Below, in pieces: positions 46,241 through 56,135 of a DNA stretch of 64,000 nucleotides. Within the stretch, counting starts at the first letter, position 1. Each line of letters starts with the position of its first letter. The stretch is from Vibrio tubiashii ATCC 19109 (GTDB lineage Bacteria > Pseudomonadota > Gammaproteobacteria > Enterobacterales > Vibrionaceae), in assembly GCF_000772105.1 (NCBI RefSeq), contig NZ_CP009354.1, forward strand, positions 2,294,001-2,358,000, read 5' to 3'. The notes beneath the pieces were generated by a model that had not been told where the DNA came from, did no database searches, and saw only the letters and a list, made by a program, of their open reading frames with translations. A program made the translations under genes and the position numbers.

Positions 46241-47260
46241 ATGAAATCAAAAAAGAAGAATAAATCCCCCTCGATCTATGATGTCGCCAAACTTGCTGGT
46301 GTCTCACCCAGTACTGTTTCCCGCTTTCTCAATCGGACAACTTACGTCTCTGATGAAAAAAGCTACAACATTGAGCAAGCAATAAAAACGCTGAGCTATA
46401 AGCCTAACTACACCATGAATCAGGGCAGCAACACACGCTCCATGACCATTGGCGTTCTGGTACAAAACCCCGAAAGCCCTCATACAAGCCGTATTCTGAA
46501 TGACATGGAGAAAGTCCTCAATGCACAAGGCTATTCTCTGGTTATCGCGACCGGACACTGGAAAAACAAACTTGAATCTCATGCTCTAGACTACTTGTCC
46601 AAAAGTAATGTCGATGGCGTCATCATTGTCACAGGTAGTCTCACCGAGAAACAAATCCTTGAATATGCAGAAAACATCCCTGTTGTCGCTGTTGGCTATG
46701 ATGTGATTGGCGAACGGGTGCGCTGCGTTAACATCGATAATGTACTTGGTGGTTACATGGCGACCTTACACCTACTTCAACAAGGTCACTTAAACATTGC
46801 CCATATTAAAGGTTTGCTCAACCAACCCGACGCGGTCGCACGCTTTGTTGGCTACAAGAAAGCGTTGCAAGAGGCAGGAATCAAGGTTCAGCCAAAACTG
46901 ATTAAACAAGGCGATTTCAGCAGTGAATGTGGCTATCAACTGACTAAGGAATTGATTGATTCTAAGAGTCACTTCAGTGCCATTTTCGCTGCCAATGACC
47001 AAACGGCCTATGGGGCGATCAAAGCCCTGCATGACCACGGCTATCGAGTACCAGAAGATATCTCAGTGGTAGGCTTTGATGATCTCCCGACCTCATTTTA
47101 CTTTACCCCTGCGCTCACCACGATGCGTCAACCCGTAGAAGAAGTCGGCGTTGTCTGTGCAGAGTCAATTCTTAACTTGTTAAGTGGTAACAGACATCAA
47201 GTTCGCCTGCCACCTATCGAGCTTATTATCAGGCAATCGACCAAGTCCCTTTACCGTTAG
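46241..47260 (+). CDS. Second LacI-family transcriptional regulator
   Basis: A 339-residue regulator. Helix-turn-helix SIYDVAKLAGVSPSTVSRFL, hinge YKPNYTMNQGSNTRS, and ligand domain ending SVVGFDDLPTSFYFTPALTTM. Different from the first regulator in sequence. ATG 46241 starts a basic N-terminus (MKSKKKNKSPS); the longer TTG start (46217) adds eight residues and has no better ribosome binding site. It follows the transporter operon and may control it or another sugar system. Confidence 0.88.
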   Translation: MKSKKKNKSPSIYDVAKLAGVSPSTVSRFLNRTTYVSDEKSYNIEQAIKTLSYKPNYTMNQGSNTRSMTIGVLVQNPESPHTSRILNDMEKVLNAQGYSLVIATGHWKNKLESHALDYLSKSNVDGVIIVTGSLTEKQILEYAENIPVVAVGYDVIGERVRCVNIDNVLGGYMATLHLLQQGHLNIAHIKGLLNQPDAVARFVGYKKALQEAGIKVQPKLIKQGDFSSECGYQLTKELIDSKSHFSAIFAANDQTAYGAIKALHDHGYRVPEDISVVGFDDLPTSFYFTPALTTMRQPVEEVGVVCAESILNLLSGNRHQVRLPPIELIIRQSTKSLYR

Positions 47261-47310
47261 CTTTCTGATATTCTTCAATAAACACTCTGAGAATATCTAA
47301 AGGACTTGCG

Positions 47311-47991
47311 ATGAAAACTGTTGTAATCACCGGAGCGAACCGTGGTATAGGATTAAGCTTAGCGAAAAACTATCTTGCTCTAGGCTGGCAAGTCCACGCC
47401 ACCTATCGCTCAGAAAGTAGTTCGCTGGAGCTTCTGGAACTGGAAGGTAACAACCTAACCTGCCACCCATTAGATATAACGGATTATCAAGGACTGAGTG
47501 AATTTGCCAATGCATTACCCGCTATCGATTTGCTGATCAACAACGCAGGCTACTACGGACCAAAAGGTTATGGCTTTGGTAATACCGATGTTGATGAGTG
47601 GCGAAAAGTCTTTGAAATCAACACCATTGCGCCGTTGAAACTGGTAGAGGCTTTATACCCTAACCTGCAAAAAGGACAGCTAAAGAAAATTGCTTGCCTC
47701 TCGTCTAAAGTCGGCAGCATGACTGAGAATACTTCAGGTGGTGGCTACATTTACCGCTCATCAAAAGCAGCCCTCAACTCTGTAGTTAAAAGCTTAAGCA
47801 ACGATCTGACAGCTGAAGGTTTTACCGTGTTAGCACTTCACCCTGGCTGGGTACAAACTGAAATGGGCGGGCCTAATGCGTTGATTGATACCGACACTTC
47901 CGCAAAGGGTTTAATCAAAGTGATTGAACAAACAGATCAAGCCTGTTCTGGTGAGTTTATTAACTACAACGGTGATCGTTTACCTTGGTAA
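47311..47991 (+). CDS. Short-chain dehydrogenase/reductase
   Basis: A 226-residue SDR. N-terminal cofactor motif TGANRGIG, NNAG motif at LLINNAGYYG, and the catalytic S and YxxxK in GGGYIYRSSKAALN. It is of the CsgA-like/C-factor type. Physiological substrate unknown. The ribosome binding site AAAGGAC precedes the ATG. It is 51 bp after the LacI-type gene. Confidence 0.88.
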   Translation: MKTVVITGANRGIGLSLAKNYLALGWQVHATYRSESSSLELLELEGNNLTCHPLDITDYQGLSEFANALPAIDLLINNAGYYGPKGYGFGNTDVDEWRKVFEINTIAPLKLVEALYPNLQKGQLKKIACLSSKVGSMTENTSGGGYIYRSSKAALNSVVKSLSNDLTAEGFTVLALHPGWVQTEMGGPNALIDTDTSAKGLIKVIEQTDQACSGEFINYNGDRLPW

Positions 47992-48039
47992 TCAACACGT
48001 GGACCACTTACTGGTTTAATAAAAACTCCCAAAAACACT

Positions 48040-48085
48040 AAGTATCAAATAAACTACTTTTGAAGACAAATTTGATACTTTTTGT
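48040..48085 (+). terminator. Possible terminator after the SDR gene
   Basis: Stem AAGTATCAAAT / ATTTGATACTT with a 19-nt loop, followed by TTTTTG. AT-rich stem, so efficiency is uncertain. Confidence 0.6.
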
Positions 48086-48166
48086 TGATTAAAATTGCTG
48101 TTCTTTCCTTAATCTGAATTGGCTTAACGCTATTAGATAAACAGATTAAAAATAAGGAAAGTCACA

Positions 48167-48715
48167 ATGAAGACGATCAAACAACAACTTGGTTTCACAC
48201 TACTATCTATTGCTGGCATCGCTTTTTCTGGCGTAGCTAGTGCACTTCAAATCTATAGTGATGACATTCAAGAAGGCCATCCGATGGCTAAGACCTTTGA
48301 ATATTCAGGTTGGGGATGCACAGGAGATAACTTATCGCCTCAACTGAGTTGGAAGGATATCCCGGAAGGTACAAAAAGCTTTGCAATTACTGCCTACGAT
48401 CCTGATGCGCCAACAGAAAGCGGCTTTTGGCATTGGATTGCATTAGATGTTCCAGCCAAAACAACTCAACTGCCAAGAGGCGTAAACATCACTGAGCTTG
48501 GTGGTCGCGAAGTTCGTATAGATTATGGTTCTGCTGGATTTGGAGGTGCATGTCCTCCTGTTGCAGACGGTATGCACCGTTACCAATTTACAGTGTGGGC
48601 TCTGCCAAAAGCAAAACTCGGACTCGATAAAAACACACCAGCTGCTGTCGTTGGGTTTACCCTTAATAGTATTGCATTAGACAAAGCAACCTTGACCGCA
48701 ACATACACACGTTAA
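48167..48715 (+). CDS. PEBP-family protein (YbhB/YbcL type), secreted
   Basis: A 182-residue protein with signal peptide (ends GVASA at about residue 26). Family motifs: YDPDAPTESGFWHW and GMHRYQFTVWAL, forming the phosphatidylethanolamine-binding fold. A paired cysteine is possible between the GWGCTGDNLSP and GFGGACPPV segments. Ligand unknown. It lies 16 bp before the AraC-type gene in the same orientation, likely the same transcript. Confidence 0.9.
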   Translation: MKTIKQQLGFTLLSIAGIAFSGVASALQIYSDDIQEGHPMAKTFEYSGWGCTGDNLSPQLSWKDIPEGTKSFAITAYDPDAPTESGFWHWIALDVPAKTTQLPRGVNITELGGREVRIDYGSAGFGGACPPVADGMHRYQFTVWALPKAKLGLDKNTPAAVVGFTLNSIALDKATLTATYTR

Positions 48716-48731
48716 ACAGTCAGGAGAAGTG

Positions 48732-49550
48732 ATGAATCACGTATATCAAATTGCAACATTTAGAGCTCAGCATTCACAAAAACTGCGCAATGTGACGATT
48801 CATTCTCCGAGCATCATCCAAATAATTTCTGGCAGTAAACGTTTGTTCCAGAGCGGTGGAAACATCGCACTTACTCACTCGAAACTGCTACTTTGCAGTC
48901 GTTCATCGCGCTTTAGTTTCGAGAACTCCCCGGAAAAAGGCGCGTTCCTTTCTCGGGTGTTCAGCTTTCACCAAGCGCCAGAAGAAAGCCAAATATTGCT
49001 CAGTCAGGAAAATTCAGCAGGACAAAATAGGCAATGGACTAACAGCGACAAAGCTCTTGAGCAGACTTTGAACATCCTCTTTTCACTCAATCTGTCGCCC
49101 ATGAGCACAGAGACCCAACGTCTTTGGTTAGCCCCTCTGTATCAACAACTAGCTGAGCGCGGCGCTCTGCATCATCTTTTTGTCAGCCACCATACTTCCT
49201 TTAGCGAACAACTTACCCGCTACCTCTCACTTTCACCTAGTAAAGCTCACCCTTTAGAAGAGGTGGCGGCTCATTTTGCAGTTAGTCGAGCTACTTTCAT
49301 TCGCCGACTCAAGAAAGAAGATGTCCGATATAGAGAGGTTCTTAGTGATGTACGGCTTAGTCATGCACTCAGTTTGATGCAAGACCAATCATTAAGTGTG
49401 CTTCAATTAGCGTATATGTGTGGCTATAAGTCTGAGCAACGCTTCAGCCAGCGTTTTAGGTCTAAGTTCGGTTTAACACCAATAGAGTATATGCGAACAA
49501 TTCGAGGACATGCAGAACCATCAGAGGTAACTGACGGAGCATTGGTATGA
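48732..49550 (+). CDS. AraC-family transcriptional regulator
   Basis: A 272-residue regulator. The C-terminal double helix-turn-helix has VAAHFAVSRATFIRRLKKE and LAYMCGYKSEQRFSQRFRSKFG. The N-terminal part is unlike sugar-binding AraC domains and its ligand is not recognised. I chose ATG 48732, with GGAG 7 nt upstream, over the GTG 3 bp earlier. Its stop overlaps the next gene by 4 bp (ATGA). Confidence 0.9.
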   Translation: MNHVYQIATFRAQHSQKLRNVTIHSPSIIQIISGSKRLFQSGGNIALTHSKLLLCSRSSRFSFENSPEKGAFLSRVFSFHQAPEESQILLSQENSAGQNRQWTNSDKALEQTLNILFSLNLSPMSTETQRLWLAPLYQQLAERGALHHLFVSHHTSFSEQLTRYLSLSPSKAHPLEEVAAHFAVSRATFIRRLKKEDVRYREVLSDVRLSHALSLMQDQSLSVLQLAYMCGYKSEQRFSQRFRSKFGLTPIEYMRTIRGHAEPSEVTDGALV

Positions 49551-50524
49551 CAAAAGCGCGCTCAGTGTTGATATCAGTTATTTTGCTTACTCTCGTGGCT
49601 TGTCAAACAGACAGCCCAAGCCACCTTTTTGATGACTACTTAACTCGCGTTGCAAGAGTGCAAGACGCACCCAAAGTAAATAAAGATACAGTGAGCTACG
49701 CTCAGTTGCCCCGAAAGCGCGATTTATACGTTGACGTGCCTTCTGTCTCTATCGGCCTGCTCGACAGTTACCAACTAAGGCAGTGTGGTTTGTTTAATCT
49801 GATAGCGGAGAAGAACTCTGTTTTAGGAAAAGTTGCCGACGAGTTTCGTAATTATGACTACCAAACAGCGTTATTGGATGGCCTCTCTCAGTGCATAAAC
49901 AGTAACGGCCTAGAACCAGATCTAGTAATGAAACTTGTCGAGATTCAACAACAAAAGCAGTCTCAGTTTGAGGTGCATCACTGGAACCTAATATTTGCTA
50001 GTGATGCGATGCAAAAGCAGCTCAGCGGAACTCAGTGGCTAGAACCCAACCTTGGCCAAACAGTGGTTGAAATCAATCAAGCGTTAGCAACTTTGAATCG
50101 CGCTTCTGACAGCGTAAGTAACCAAGTGATTGACGTTCAAGAGGTTCTTGAGAAAAAGGTTATTGTGGGCAATCTAAGTTACTCTCTCGCGATGGCAACG
50201 AGCAAACTAAACCACGTCACCCAGCAACTCACAGAATATGACCACAATATAATCTGCGCTCAAAATCGCGATACCACTAAGTTCAAATATCTAAACAATG
50301 TCTTTGAACAGCAATTTGTGGGTAAGGTTCAACCCTATATGGCTCAGCTCGACGGCTATTATCAGACCCTGTCATCAAACCTAAATCTGTTTGACCCCAA
50401 GCCAAACATTCATAGGTATGTGTATCCACTAAAGAATCACCATATGGAGTTTCGTCAAGCTATACGTCGTCACGTCGATTATTGGCAACAGCTGTTTAAA
50501 CGCTGTGGGCGCAAAGTAGGTTGA
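49547..50524 (+). CDS. DUF3080-like lipoprotein
   Basis: A 325-residue exported protein. The lipobox LVACQ near residue 19 suggests lipid anchoring. The segment HLFDDYLTRVARV and the following PRKRDLYVDVPSVSIGLLDSYQLRQC resemble DUF3080 proteins of vibrios. Helix-rich, function unknown. Translation is coupled to the AraC-family gene by a 4-bp overlap. Confidence 0.82.
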   Translation: MTKARSVLISVILLTLVACQTDSPSHLFDDYLTRVARVQDAPKVNKDTVSYAQLPRKRDLYVDVPSVSIGLLDSYQLRQCGLFNLIAEKNSVLGKVADEFRNYDYQTALLDGLSQCINSNGLEPDLVMKLVEIQQQKQSQFEVHHWNLIFASDAMQKQLSGTQWLEPNLGQTVVEINQALATLNRASDSVSNQVIDVQEVLEKKVIVGNLSYSLAMATSKLNHVTQQLTEYDHNIICAQNRDTTKFKYLNNVFEQQFVGKVQPYMAQLDGYYQTLSSNLNLFDPKPNIHRYVYPLKNHHMEFRQAIRRHVDYWQQLFKRCGRKVG

Positions 50525-50551
50525 TACCAAGCAGTATAAATATCTGAGCAG

Positions 50552-52525
50552 CTATTTATTCCGATTGTTATAAGACTTTTTAGATGTCGACTTGGCGGAA
50601 GATTTCTTACGATAGCCACCTTTTTTGCGCTTGTATGCCGGGCGCTCTACTTTAGGTAGGTGACGTAAAGACTCAGGAACCTCTCCGCTACGGACTTGAT
50701 GCATTAAACCATCAATTCGCTGCTGTAGAGCCTGCATAAAAGGCTGGTAGGCTTGGTTACGCTCTGCCATACCCTGCAACTGGTGCTCCCAGTTTGCTGT
50801 CATATCTGGAAAGGTCGATTCAGATGGCAGTGCATGTATCAAGCCTCTTCCAGCAGGTGTACTGAGAATAGACTTGCCTTGGCGCTGCAAAAGCTGACGC
50901 TTAAACAGAGTATCAAGGATGCCTGCGCGCGTCGCTTCAGTCCCTAAGCCATCGGTCTCTTTGAGTATTTTTTTCAGCTCTTTGTCTTCCACAAAACGGG
51001 CTATACCCGTCATTGCCTGAAGTAATGTCGCTTCAGTAAAATGCTTCGGCGGCTCTGTCTTGCGGTCTTTAATCTCGCCTTCTCGGCAGGTTAGAACGCT
51101 CCCTTCAGGTAAAGGAGGAACCGCATCAACACTCGCGTCTTCATCATCAACTTTACCCATCAGTTCTTTCCAGCCTGCCGATACAAGCTGACGCCCCTTG
51201 GCAATGAAGGTTCCACCTGCGATATCAAATACCAGCTTGGCTTCTGCATACACTGCTGCCGGATAGAACTGCATCAAATATTGGCGCGCAATCTGCTGAT
51301 AAATCTTCATCTCATTGCCAGACAGCCCATTCACCGACGCTTTTTTCGGTGTCGGGATGATCGCATGGTGAGCATCGACTTTTTTATCATTCCATGCTTT
51401 GGATTTAAGGCTCAGATTCGCCCCTGATACTGCACTGCCAAGTTCTTTGGCATTATTGCTGATCGCATCACAAACACTACTCGCTTGGGAATAATGTTCC
51501 AGCGGTAAATAGCGGCAATCAGAACGCGGATAAGTAATCAGCTTGTGCTTTTCATACAGAGACTGACAAGTATCAAGTACCTGCTGCGCACTCATACCAA
51601 ATCGCTTTGCAGCATCAATTTGCAGAGCAGATAACGAATAGGGCAGTAGCGCCGATTGCTTGGTTTGCTTTTGCTCCGATTCAACGACTTTTGCTGGTTG
51701 GTTAGCGATTCGATTAGCGACATTTTCCACCAGCTTACGATTGAGGACTCTCCCCTCTTCGTCTTGCCAAGGTTTACACGCATCACTCGGCTTCCAACGA
51801 GCGCGTATATCAAACGCGCTTGAGCCATCTTGATACGGAATAAGAGCGTGAAGAGTAAAATAATCACGAGGGATAAAGTTCTCTATCTCTTCATCACGGC
51901 GTACCACTAAGCCAAGCACTGGAGTTTGCACTCGACCGACTGACAAAACGCCTTGATAGCCCGCCTTTTGGCCTAGTAGCGTATAGGCACGAGACATGTT
52001 CATGCCATACAACCAGTCTGCTCTAGAGCGCGCTAAGGCAGAAACCGACAGCGGCACGAAGTCACGGTTGCTGCGCATTTGGCTTAAAGCACGCTTAACC
52101 GCTGGCAAGTTCAAGTCGCTAATCAGCAAACGCTGCGTCGTTTCTTTTTTCGTTTTGCTTACCTTGCAGTAATCGAGCACTTCATCCACCAGCAGTTGCC
52201 CTTCCCTATCAGGGTCTCCGGCGTGAACGATATGATTCGCTTCCTTTAGAAGCTTTCGTACTACTGTAAGCTGCTTACTCGCCGACTTTCTTGGCCTTAG
52301 CTGCCATTGCTCAGGGACAATAGGTAAATCAGCCAGATTCCATTTCTTATAGCGCTCATCGTAGGCATCAGGCTCAACTTGCTCAAGTAAGTGCCCAATA
52401 CACCAAGTCACTACGTCGCCATTACCACAACGAATAAAACCCTGATCATTTTTCTTCGGTCCAGGGAGTGCAGCGGCAATTGCGCGGCCAAGGCTTGGTT
52501 TTTCAGCGATAAAGAGACGAGACAT
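50552..52525 (-). CDS. topB: DNA topoisomerase III
   Basis: A 657-residue type IA topoisomerase, about the usual length. The Toprim domain at the N-terminus starts [17 protein letters not shown] with the metal-binding DPDREGQ motif. The catalytic Tyr lies in [13 protein letters not shown] basic C-terminal tail ([19 protein letters not shown]) likely binds DNA. It decatenates DNA and resolves recombination intermediates with RecQ. A repeat element ends 4 bp upstream of the ATG, so the expected ribosome binding site lies inside that element and is not evident. Confidence 0.96.
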   Translation of the reverse strand: MSRLFIAEKPSLGRAIAAALPGPKKNDQGFIRCGNGDVVTWCIGHLLEQVEPDAYDERYKKWNLADLPIVPEQWQLRPRKSASKQLTVVRKLLKEANHIVHAGDPDREGQLLVDEVLDYCKVSKTKKETTQRLLISDLNLPAVKRALSQMRSNRDFVPLSVSALARSRADWLYGMNMSRAYTLLGQKAGYQGVLSVGRVQTPVLGLVVRRDEEIENFIPRDYFTLHALIPYQDGSSAFDIRARWKPSDACKPWQDEEGRVLNRKLVENVANRIANQPAKVVESEQKQTKQSALLPYSLSALQIDAAKRFGMSAQQVLDTCQSLYEKHKLITYPRSDCRYLPLEHYSQASSVCDAISNNAKELGSAVSGANLSLKSKAWNDKKVDAHHAIIPTPKKASVNGLSGNEMKIYQQIARQYLMQFYPAAVYAEAKLVFDIAGGTFIAKGRQLVSAGWKELMGKVDDEDASVDAVPPLPEGSVLTCREGEIKDRKTEPPKHFTEATLLQAMTGIARFVEDKELKKILKETDGLGTEATRAGILDTLFKRQLLQRQGKSILSTPAGRGLIHALPSESTFPDMTANWEHQLQGMAERNQAYQPFMQALQQRIDGLMHQVRSGEVPESLRHLPKVERPAYKRKKGGYRKKSSAKSTSKKSYNNRNK

Positions 52526-52529
52526 AAGA

Positions 52530-52725
52530 TAGGGTCTGTTGGCCTTTTGCGGTTAAATTTTGTTCGAGATAAAAGCGTTTTAGTCGCGGCGAGAGGTTTG
52601 TCGCCTAGTCACTCTAAGCAAAACACCTCTCAACAAAGAGTAAAACGCTTTTAGCCGAACCCTTCGGGCAGCGTTTGTGGTTCCTTTCTGCTGCAAAAAT
52701 CAGCTCAAAAGGTCAACAGACCCTA
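52530..52725. mobile_element. MITE-like element (196 bp) abutting the topB start
   Basis: Terminal inverted repeats TAGGGTCTGTTGGCCTTTTG and CAAAAGGTCAACAGACCCTA (19 of 20 paired) flank an internal hairpin with arms AAAAGCGTTTTA / TAAAACGCTTTT, also holding GAGAGGT and ACCTCTC. The TA at each end could be a TA target duplication. No transposase is encoded. I recall similar elements in other vibrios but cannot verify this here. Confidence 0.75.
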
Positions 52726-52742
52726 GAGTCAGACAGATACAA

Positions 52743-52772
52743 TAAGGGCCACATTATCGAATGTGGCCCTTA
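52743..52772. terminator. grxD terminator
   Basis: Stem TAAGGGCCACATT / AATGTGGCCCTTA with TATCG-type loop, followed on the minus strand by TTGT. Lies 50 bp after the grxD stop. Confidence 0.85.
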
Positions 52773-52821
52773 GAAATCAAGAAAAACTGTAAATTTAAAC
52801 AGTACTTCTAATGAAGAAAGA

Positions 52822-53157
52822 TTACTCTTCGCTTGTTCCTGCGCGCTCTGCTGCTTCTTTAACTAGAGGCTGCAGTTCACCTTTTTGGAACATTTCGATG
52901 ATAATGTCACAACCACCGATCAGCTCACCTTCAACCCATAGTTGAGGGAAAGTTGGCCACTGTGCGTATGCTGGTAGCTCTGCACGGATATCAGGGTTTT
53001 GTAGAATATCTACGTAAGCGAATTTTTCACCACAAGCCATAAGAGCTTGAGCTGCTTGAGAAGAGAAACCGCAGCTAGGTAGTTTAGGCGAACCTTTCAT
53101 GTAAAGAAGGATCGAGTTTTCTGCGATCTGCTGTTTGATTTTATCGATAGTTTCCAT
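52822..53157 (-). CDS. grxD: Monothiol glutaredoxin 4 (CGFS type)
   Basis: A 111-residue protein. The CGFS active site is in LPSCGFSSQAAQAL, with GSPKLP before it and the conserved WPTFPQLWVEGELIGGCDI. Such glutaredoxins bind [2Fe-2S] with glutathione and take part in iron-sulfur trafficking. Acidic C-terminal tail. It is divergent from sodB, both iron-linked genes, across about 300 bp. Confidence 0.97.
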   Translation of the reverse strand: METIDKIKQQIAENSILLYMKGSPKLPSCGFSSQAAQALMACGEKFAYVDILQNPDIRAELPAYAQWPTFPQLWVEGELIGGCDIIIEMFQKGELQPLVKEAAERAGTSEE

Positions 53158-53460
53158 TGCTTCCTCTTAATGGAGTTACGGCAAATATTCTGCACATTCT
53201 AAACCATTAGCACAGAATAAAAAGCCTAATATGAGTAAGGTTATAATCGACTTCGTGCTTTTTTGAGATTAACTGTCATTATCTAATAAAGAATTTTCAT
53301 ATAGAAATTTACAGCCTGAGCTTTTAATAAAGTAAAAACTTGCTAAACTAGAGCGCAAGTCAGCAAAATGACCATGGTTGGCACTGCGAGCCATGAATTA
53401 TAAATAACACTGGAAGCAATCGAGAGGGGCAACCCTTTCATATAAATGGAGAATCGAGCA
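53158..53460. other. grxD//sodB intergenic region
   Basis: About 300 bp between divergent genes. Contains a short GC-rich inverted segment near 53425 (GAGGGGCAACCCTTTC) upstream of sodB. No ORF or RNA gene supported. Confidence 0.4.
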
Positions 53461-54045
53461 ATGGCATTTGAACTACCAGCTCTTCCTTACGCGAAAGACG
53501 CACTAGAACCACATATCTCAGCTGAAACTCTAGATTTCCACCACGGTAAGCACCACAACACTTACGTTGTTAAGCTAAACGGTCTTATTCCTGGCACTGA
53601 GTTTGAAGGCAAATCTCTAGAAGAAATCATCAAGACTTCTACTGGTGGTGTATTCAACAACGCTGCACAAATCTGGAACCACACATTCTACTGGCACTGT
53701 CTAGCGCCAAACGCGGGTGGCGAGCCAACAGGTGCAGTAGCTGACGCTATCAACGCTGCATTCGGTTCTTTCGAAGAGTTCAAAGCGAAATTCACAGACT
53801 CAGCGATCAACAACTTCGGTTCTTCTTGGACTTGGCTTGTTAAGAAAGCAGACGGTTCTCTAGAGATCGTTAACACGTCTAACGCAGCAACACCTCTAAC
53901 AGAAGAAGGTACAACTCCACTTCTTACTGTTGACCTATGGGAACACGCTTACTACATCGATTTCCGTAACGTTCGTCCAGACTACATGAATGCATTCTGG
54001 GCACTAGTTAACTGGGACTTCGTTGCAGAAAACCTAGCAAAATAA
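53461..54045 (+). CDS. sodB: Iron superoxide dismutase
   Basis: A 194-residue cytosolic enzyme. Metal ligands lie at His27 ([12 protein letters not shown]), His in NHTFYWHCL, and Asp/His in [12 protein letters not shown]. The Fe-type sequence [10 protein letters not shown] is present. ATG 53461 ([10 protein letters not shown]) is chosen because it has GGAGAATC upstream and gives the usual length; the upstream GAG-start reading is not needed. Followed by a strong terminator. Confidence 0.97.
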   Translation: MAFELPALPYAKDALEPHISAETLDFHHGKHHNTYVVKLNGLIPGTEFEGKSLEEIIKTSTGGVFNNAAQIWNHTFYWHCLAPNAGGEPTGAVADAINAAFGSFEEFKAKFTDSAINNFGSSWTWLVKKADGSLEIVNTSNAATPLTEEGTTPLLTVDLWEHAYYIDFRNVRPDYMNAFWALVNWDFVAENLAK

Positions 54046-54078
54046 TCCTCCTCCCTAGGATTTAAATTTAGTCATTTT

Positions 54079-54106
54079 AAAAGCCAGCACTTTGCTGGCT
54101 TTTTTT
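54079..54106 (+). terminator. sodB terminator
   Basis: Stem AAAAGCCAGCA / TGCTGGCTTTT and T-run, 33 bp past the sodB stop. Confidence 0.95.
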
Positions 54107-54177
54107 CATTTCAAGCTATGATTTACCTAAAGTTTCTCGCTACTAAGTCGCTATAAAAGCAACGAACGAGGAACATC

Positions 54178-54681
54178 ATGCAAATTCACACTTTAGACAA
54201 AGCAGCCATCATCAGCGAGCTTCAGTTTGGCACGGGTATTAACCATGCCGTACATGAAGGACGCAGAGCTGACTTCGCGCTCATTTTGTCGATGTTTTCT
54301 GACGATGTTCGTGACAATACCCCGCTTGAAAAGGTCGATGAAATAGATACGAGCGAACAAGCACTGCGTAAAAAGTTTGAGTTGCAAGCGCCGCAACAGC
54401 TTCGCTCCGATCAAAGCTCTTACCAAGTATCGGCAACACAAGCTTCCCTATTTCATAGTTCAGGGCTCCCCAGTACCAAACTGAGCCATTACCTTACCCC
54501 TGACGCGTTAACTTACCTGCCAGAAGACACACACAATCTTCCTGAAGAGGTGTATCACAACTTGTCTGGACACCAACGTCGTGCAATGGGAGAGAAAGAG
54601 CCAAAAGAGTTGATGCCAATCGATCTTTATAATCAGCTCATAAAAGCTCAGCGCACCTTCCAGATCCAAGCCCAAGCTTAA
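54178..54681 (+). CDS. Conserved hypothetical protein downstream of sodB
   Basis: A 167-residue soluble protein with no signal peptide or membrane segment. The N-terminus is MQIHTLDKAAIISELQFGTG and a charged helix is ALRKKFELQAPQQL. No known domain recognised. It lies after sodB but separated by a terminator, so it is its own transcript. The ATG has GAGGAACATC upstream. Confidence 0.75.
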   Translation: MQIHTLDKAAIISELQFGTGINHAVHEGRRADFALILSMFSDDVRDNTPLEKVDEIDTSEQALRKKFELQAPQQLRSDQSSYQVSATQASLFHSSGLPSTKLSHYLTPDALTYLPEDTHNLPEEVYHNLSGHQRRAMGEKEPKELMPIDLYNQLIKAQRTFQIQAQA

Positions 54682-54885
54682 AGGATCGTTTTTGATCACA
54701 CTTTTCGTGTCTCATTTTTCGGACTTGCTTAACAATAGGCCTGCATAATGTGAATAGCGCCAAATAATCGAACATTGTCATACTGAGCGAAGAGTTATTT
54801 GACGTTATTCACAACTAAAACACAGCTAATCTACCATGCTATGTGGACATCTTTTAGAGCATGCATTGCTTATGGGGGTAAGCCA

Positions 54886-55548
54886 ATGGATATAAAAAAT
54901 GCTGTAATTTTAGTGACATCAGCCGGTTCTCAGATCGGAAGTACGCTCGCTTATCACTTTGCCTCGCTTGGTGCGACGCTGGTTTTGTGTGACAGAAAAA
55001 CACCTCAACTCGCGCAAACCTATCAACTGTGCCGAGAGATATCAGACAGCGTCTATCAATGCCCTATAGATGATCACTCACTCAGTTCTATCCAATACTT
55101 ATTCACATTCATGGATCAAACGATCAAGCGGTCCCCCGACGTTTTGATCAACACGCTCACCGCAGAAGCGATGCCGAATATTTTTGATCATCAAGGCAGT
55201 GACTTGTTTACCCAAAGGCTCTCTTTGATGGCTGCGACACTGTTTAGCTTTGGTCAAGCAACCGCAGAAAGAATGCGTGAAGAACAGAAAAACGGTGTAA
55301 TTGTTAATGTAATTTCTAATCCTGACTATCAGGATATGTCAGGCTTCGACAATGCAACGTCGATGGTGGCAGGGTTTACCCAAAGTTGGGCTAAAGAACT
55401 CACCCCTTTCAACATTCGCGTTGGAGGCGTTGTCCCTGCTATTGAACACGATAACTCGCACTGGGCAGAAGTGCAGGATGAGTTGATTCGTAATACGGAA
55501 TATATCGTCTCTAATGATTACTTTAGTGGCAGAGTGATGGCGGCGTAA
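54886..55548 (+). CDS. SDR-family protein with degenerate catalytic site
   Basis: A 220-residue protein with the SDR fold (VILVTSAGSQIGSTLAYHFASLGATLVLCD) and the C-terminal SWAKELTPFNIRVGGVVP segment. The cofactor loop TGxxxGxG reads TSAGSQIG. The catalytic Tyr-x3-Lys pair appears as Phe and Thr in GFDNATSMVAGF, so an oxidoreductase reaction is doubtful. ATG 54886 has GGGGG upstream at 8 nt; the 29-residue N-terminal extension is unlikely. It may be a pseudo-enzyme that binds a nucleotide or partner. Confidence 0.75.
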   Translation: MDIKNAVILVTSAGSQIGSTLAYHFASLGATLVLCDRKTPQLAQTYQLCREISDSVYQCPIDDHSLSSIQYLFTFMDQTIKRSPDVLINTLTAEAMPNIFDHQGSDLFTQRLSLMAATLFSFGQATAERMREEQKNGVIVNVISNPDYQDMSGFDNATSMVAGFTQSWAKELTPFNIRVGGVVPAIEHDNSHWAEVQDELIRNTEYIVSNDYFSGRVMAA

Positions 55549-55574
55549 CAGACACCGCCATTCGACTCTCACAT

Positions 55575-56024
55575 TCAAAGTGATTTCAACACATTCTCTG
55601 AAGCTTCTTCTATAAGATCCAATACCAGTTCAAATCCTGCATCCCCGCCATAGTATGGGTCGGGGATTTCTTCATATTCAGAATTGGAATAGTCGAGAAA
55701 CAGTTTTACTTTGTGCTGCAAATGCTGAGGACATTGTTGAATTAAATCGGCAAAGTTGTCTCTATCTGCTGCCAAAATCAAATCAAAATCTTCGAAATCA
55801 CCACTAACCACTTTACGCGAACGAATCCCTTTAAAAGAGTACCCCCTGTGCTCACCTGCTGCTTTTGCTCTTGAATCTGGTGGGTTTCCTTGGTGGTAAC
55901 CAATTGTTCCTGCCGAATCCACCTCCACAGGAATACCGAGTTGCTGAGATTTTGATCTAAGAATGGCTTCTCCGGTAGGAGAGCGGCAGATATTTCCCAT
56001 ACACACAACCAATAGCTTCTTCAT
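55575..56024 (-). CDS. Low-molecular-weight protein tyrosine phosphatase
   Basis: A 149-residue cytosolic phosphatase. The P-loop CMGNICRS holds the nucleophile Cys and Arg at the N-terminus, and the general-acid Asp sits in IPDPYYGGDAGFE. This family can dephosphorylate tyrosine kinases or arsenate-linked partners. No tyrosine kinase or capsule operon is adjacent, so the target is unknown. The gene is convergent with the degenerate SDR gene. Confidence 0.92.
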   Translation of the reverse strand: MKKLLVVCMGNICRSPTGEAILRSKSQQLGIPVEVDSAGTIGYHQGNPPDSRAKAAGEHRGYSFKGIRSRKVVSGDFEDFDLILAADRDNFADLIQQCPQHLQHKVKLFLDYSNSEYEEIPDPYYGGDAGFELVLDLIEEASENVLKSL

Positions 56025-56135
56025 TTCCTATTCACTCTCTATTTACAGGTGCTTTCCCATGAAAATCATAGGTTTTTGCACTACTTTGATTGAGCTATCA
56101 TAGACACAGATTTATTGAATAAAAAAGGATTTACC

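Noticed and set aside
48001..48166. Attenuator or riboswitch before the PEBP gene
   Set aside because: The inverted repeat there has an AT-rich stem with a T-run and fits the terminator of the SDR gene.
52530..52725. Small RNA gene upstream of topB
   Set aside because: Strong hairpins are present, but the terminal inverted repeats with TA ends fit a MITE better; no promoter or terminator pattern of an sRNA was seen.
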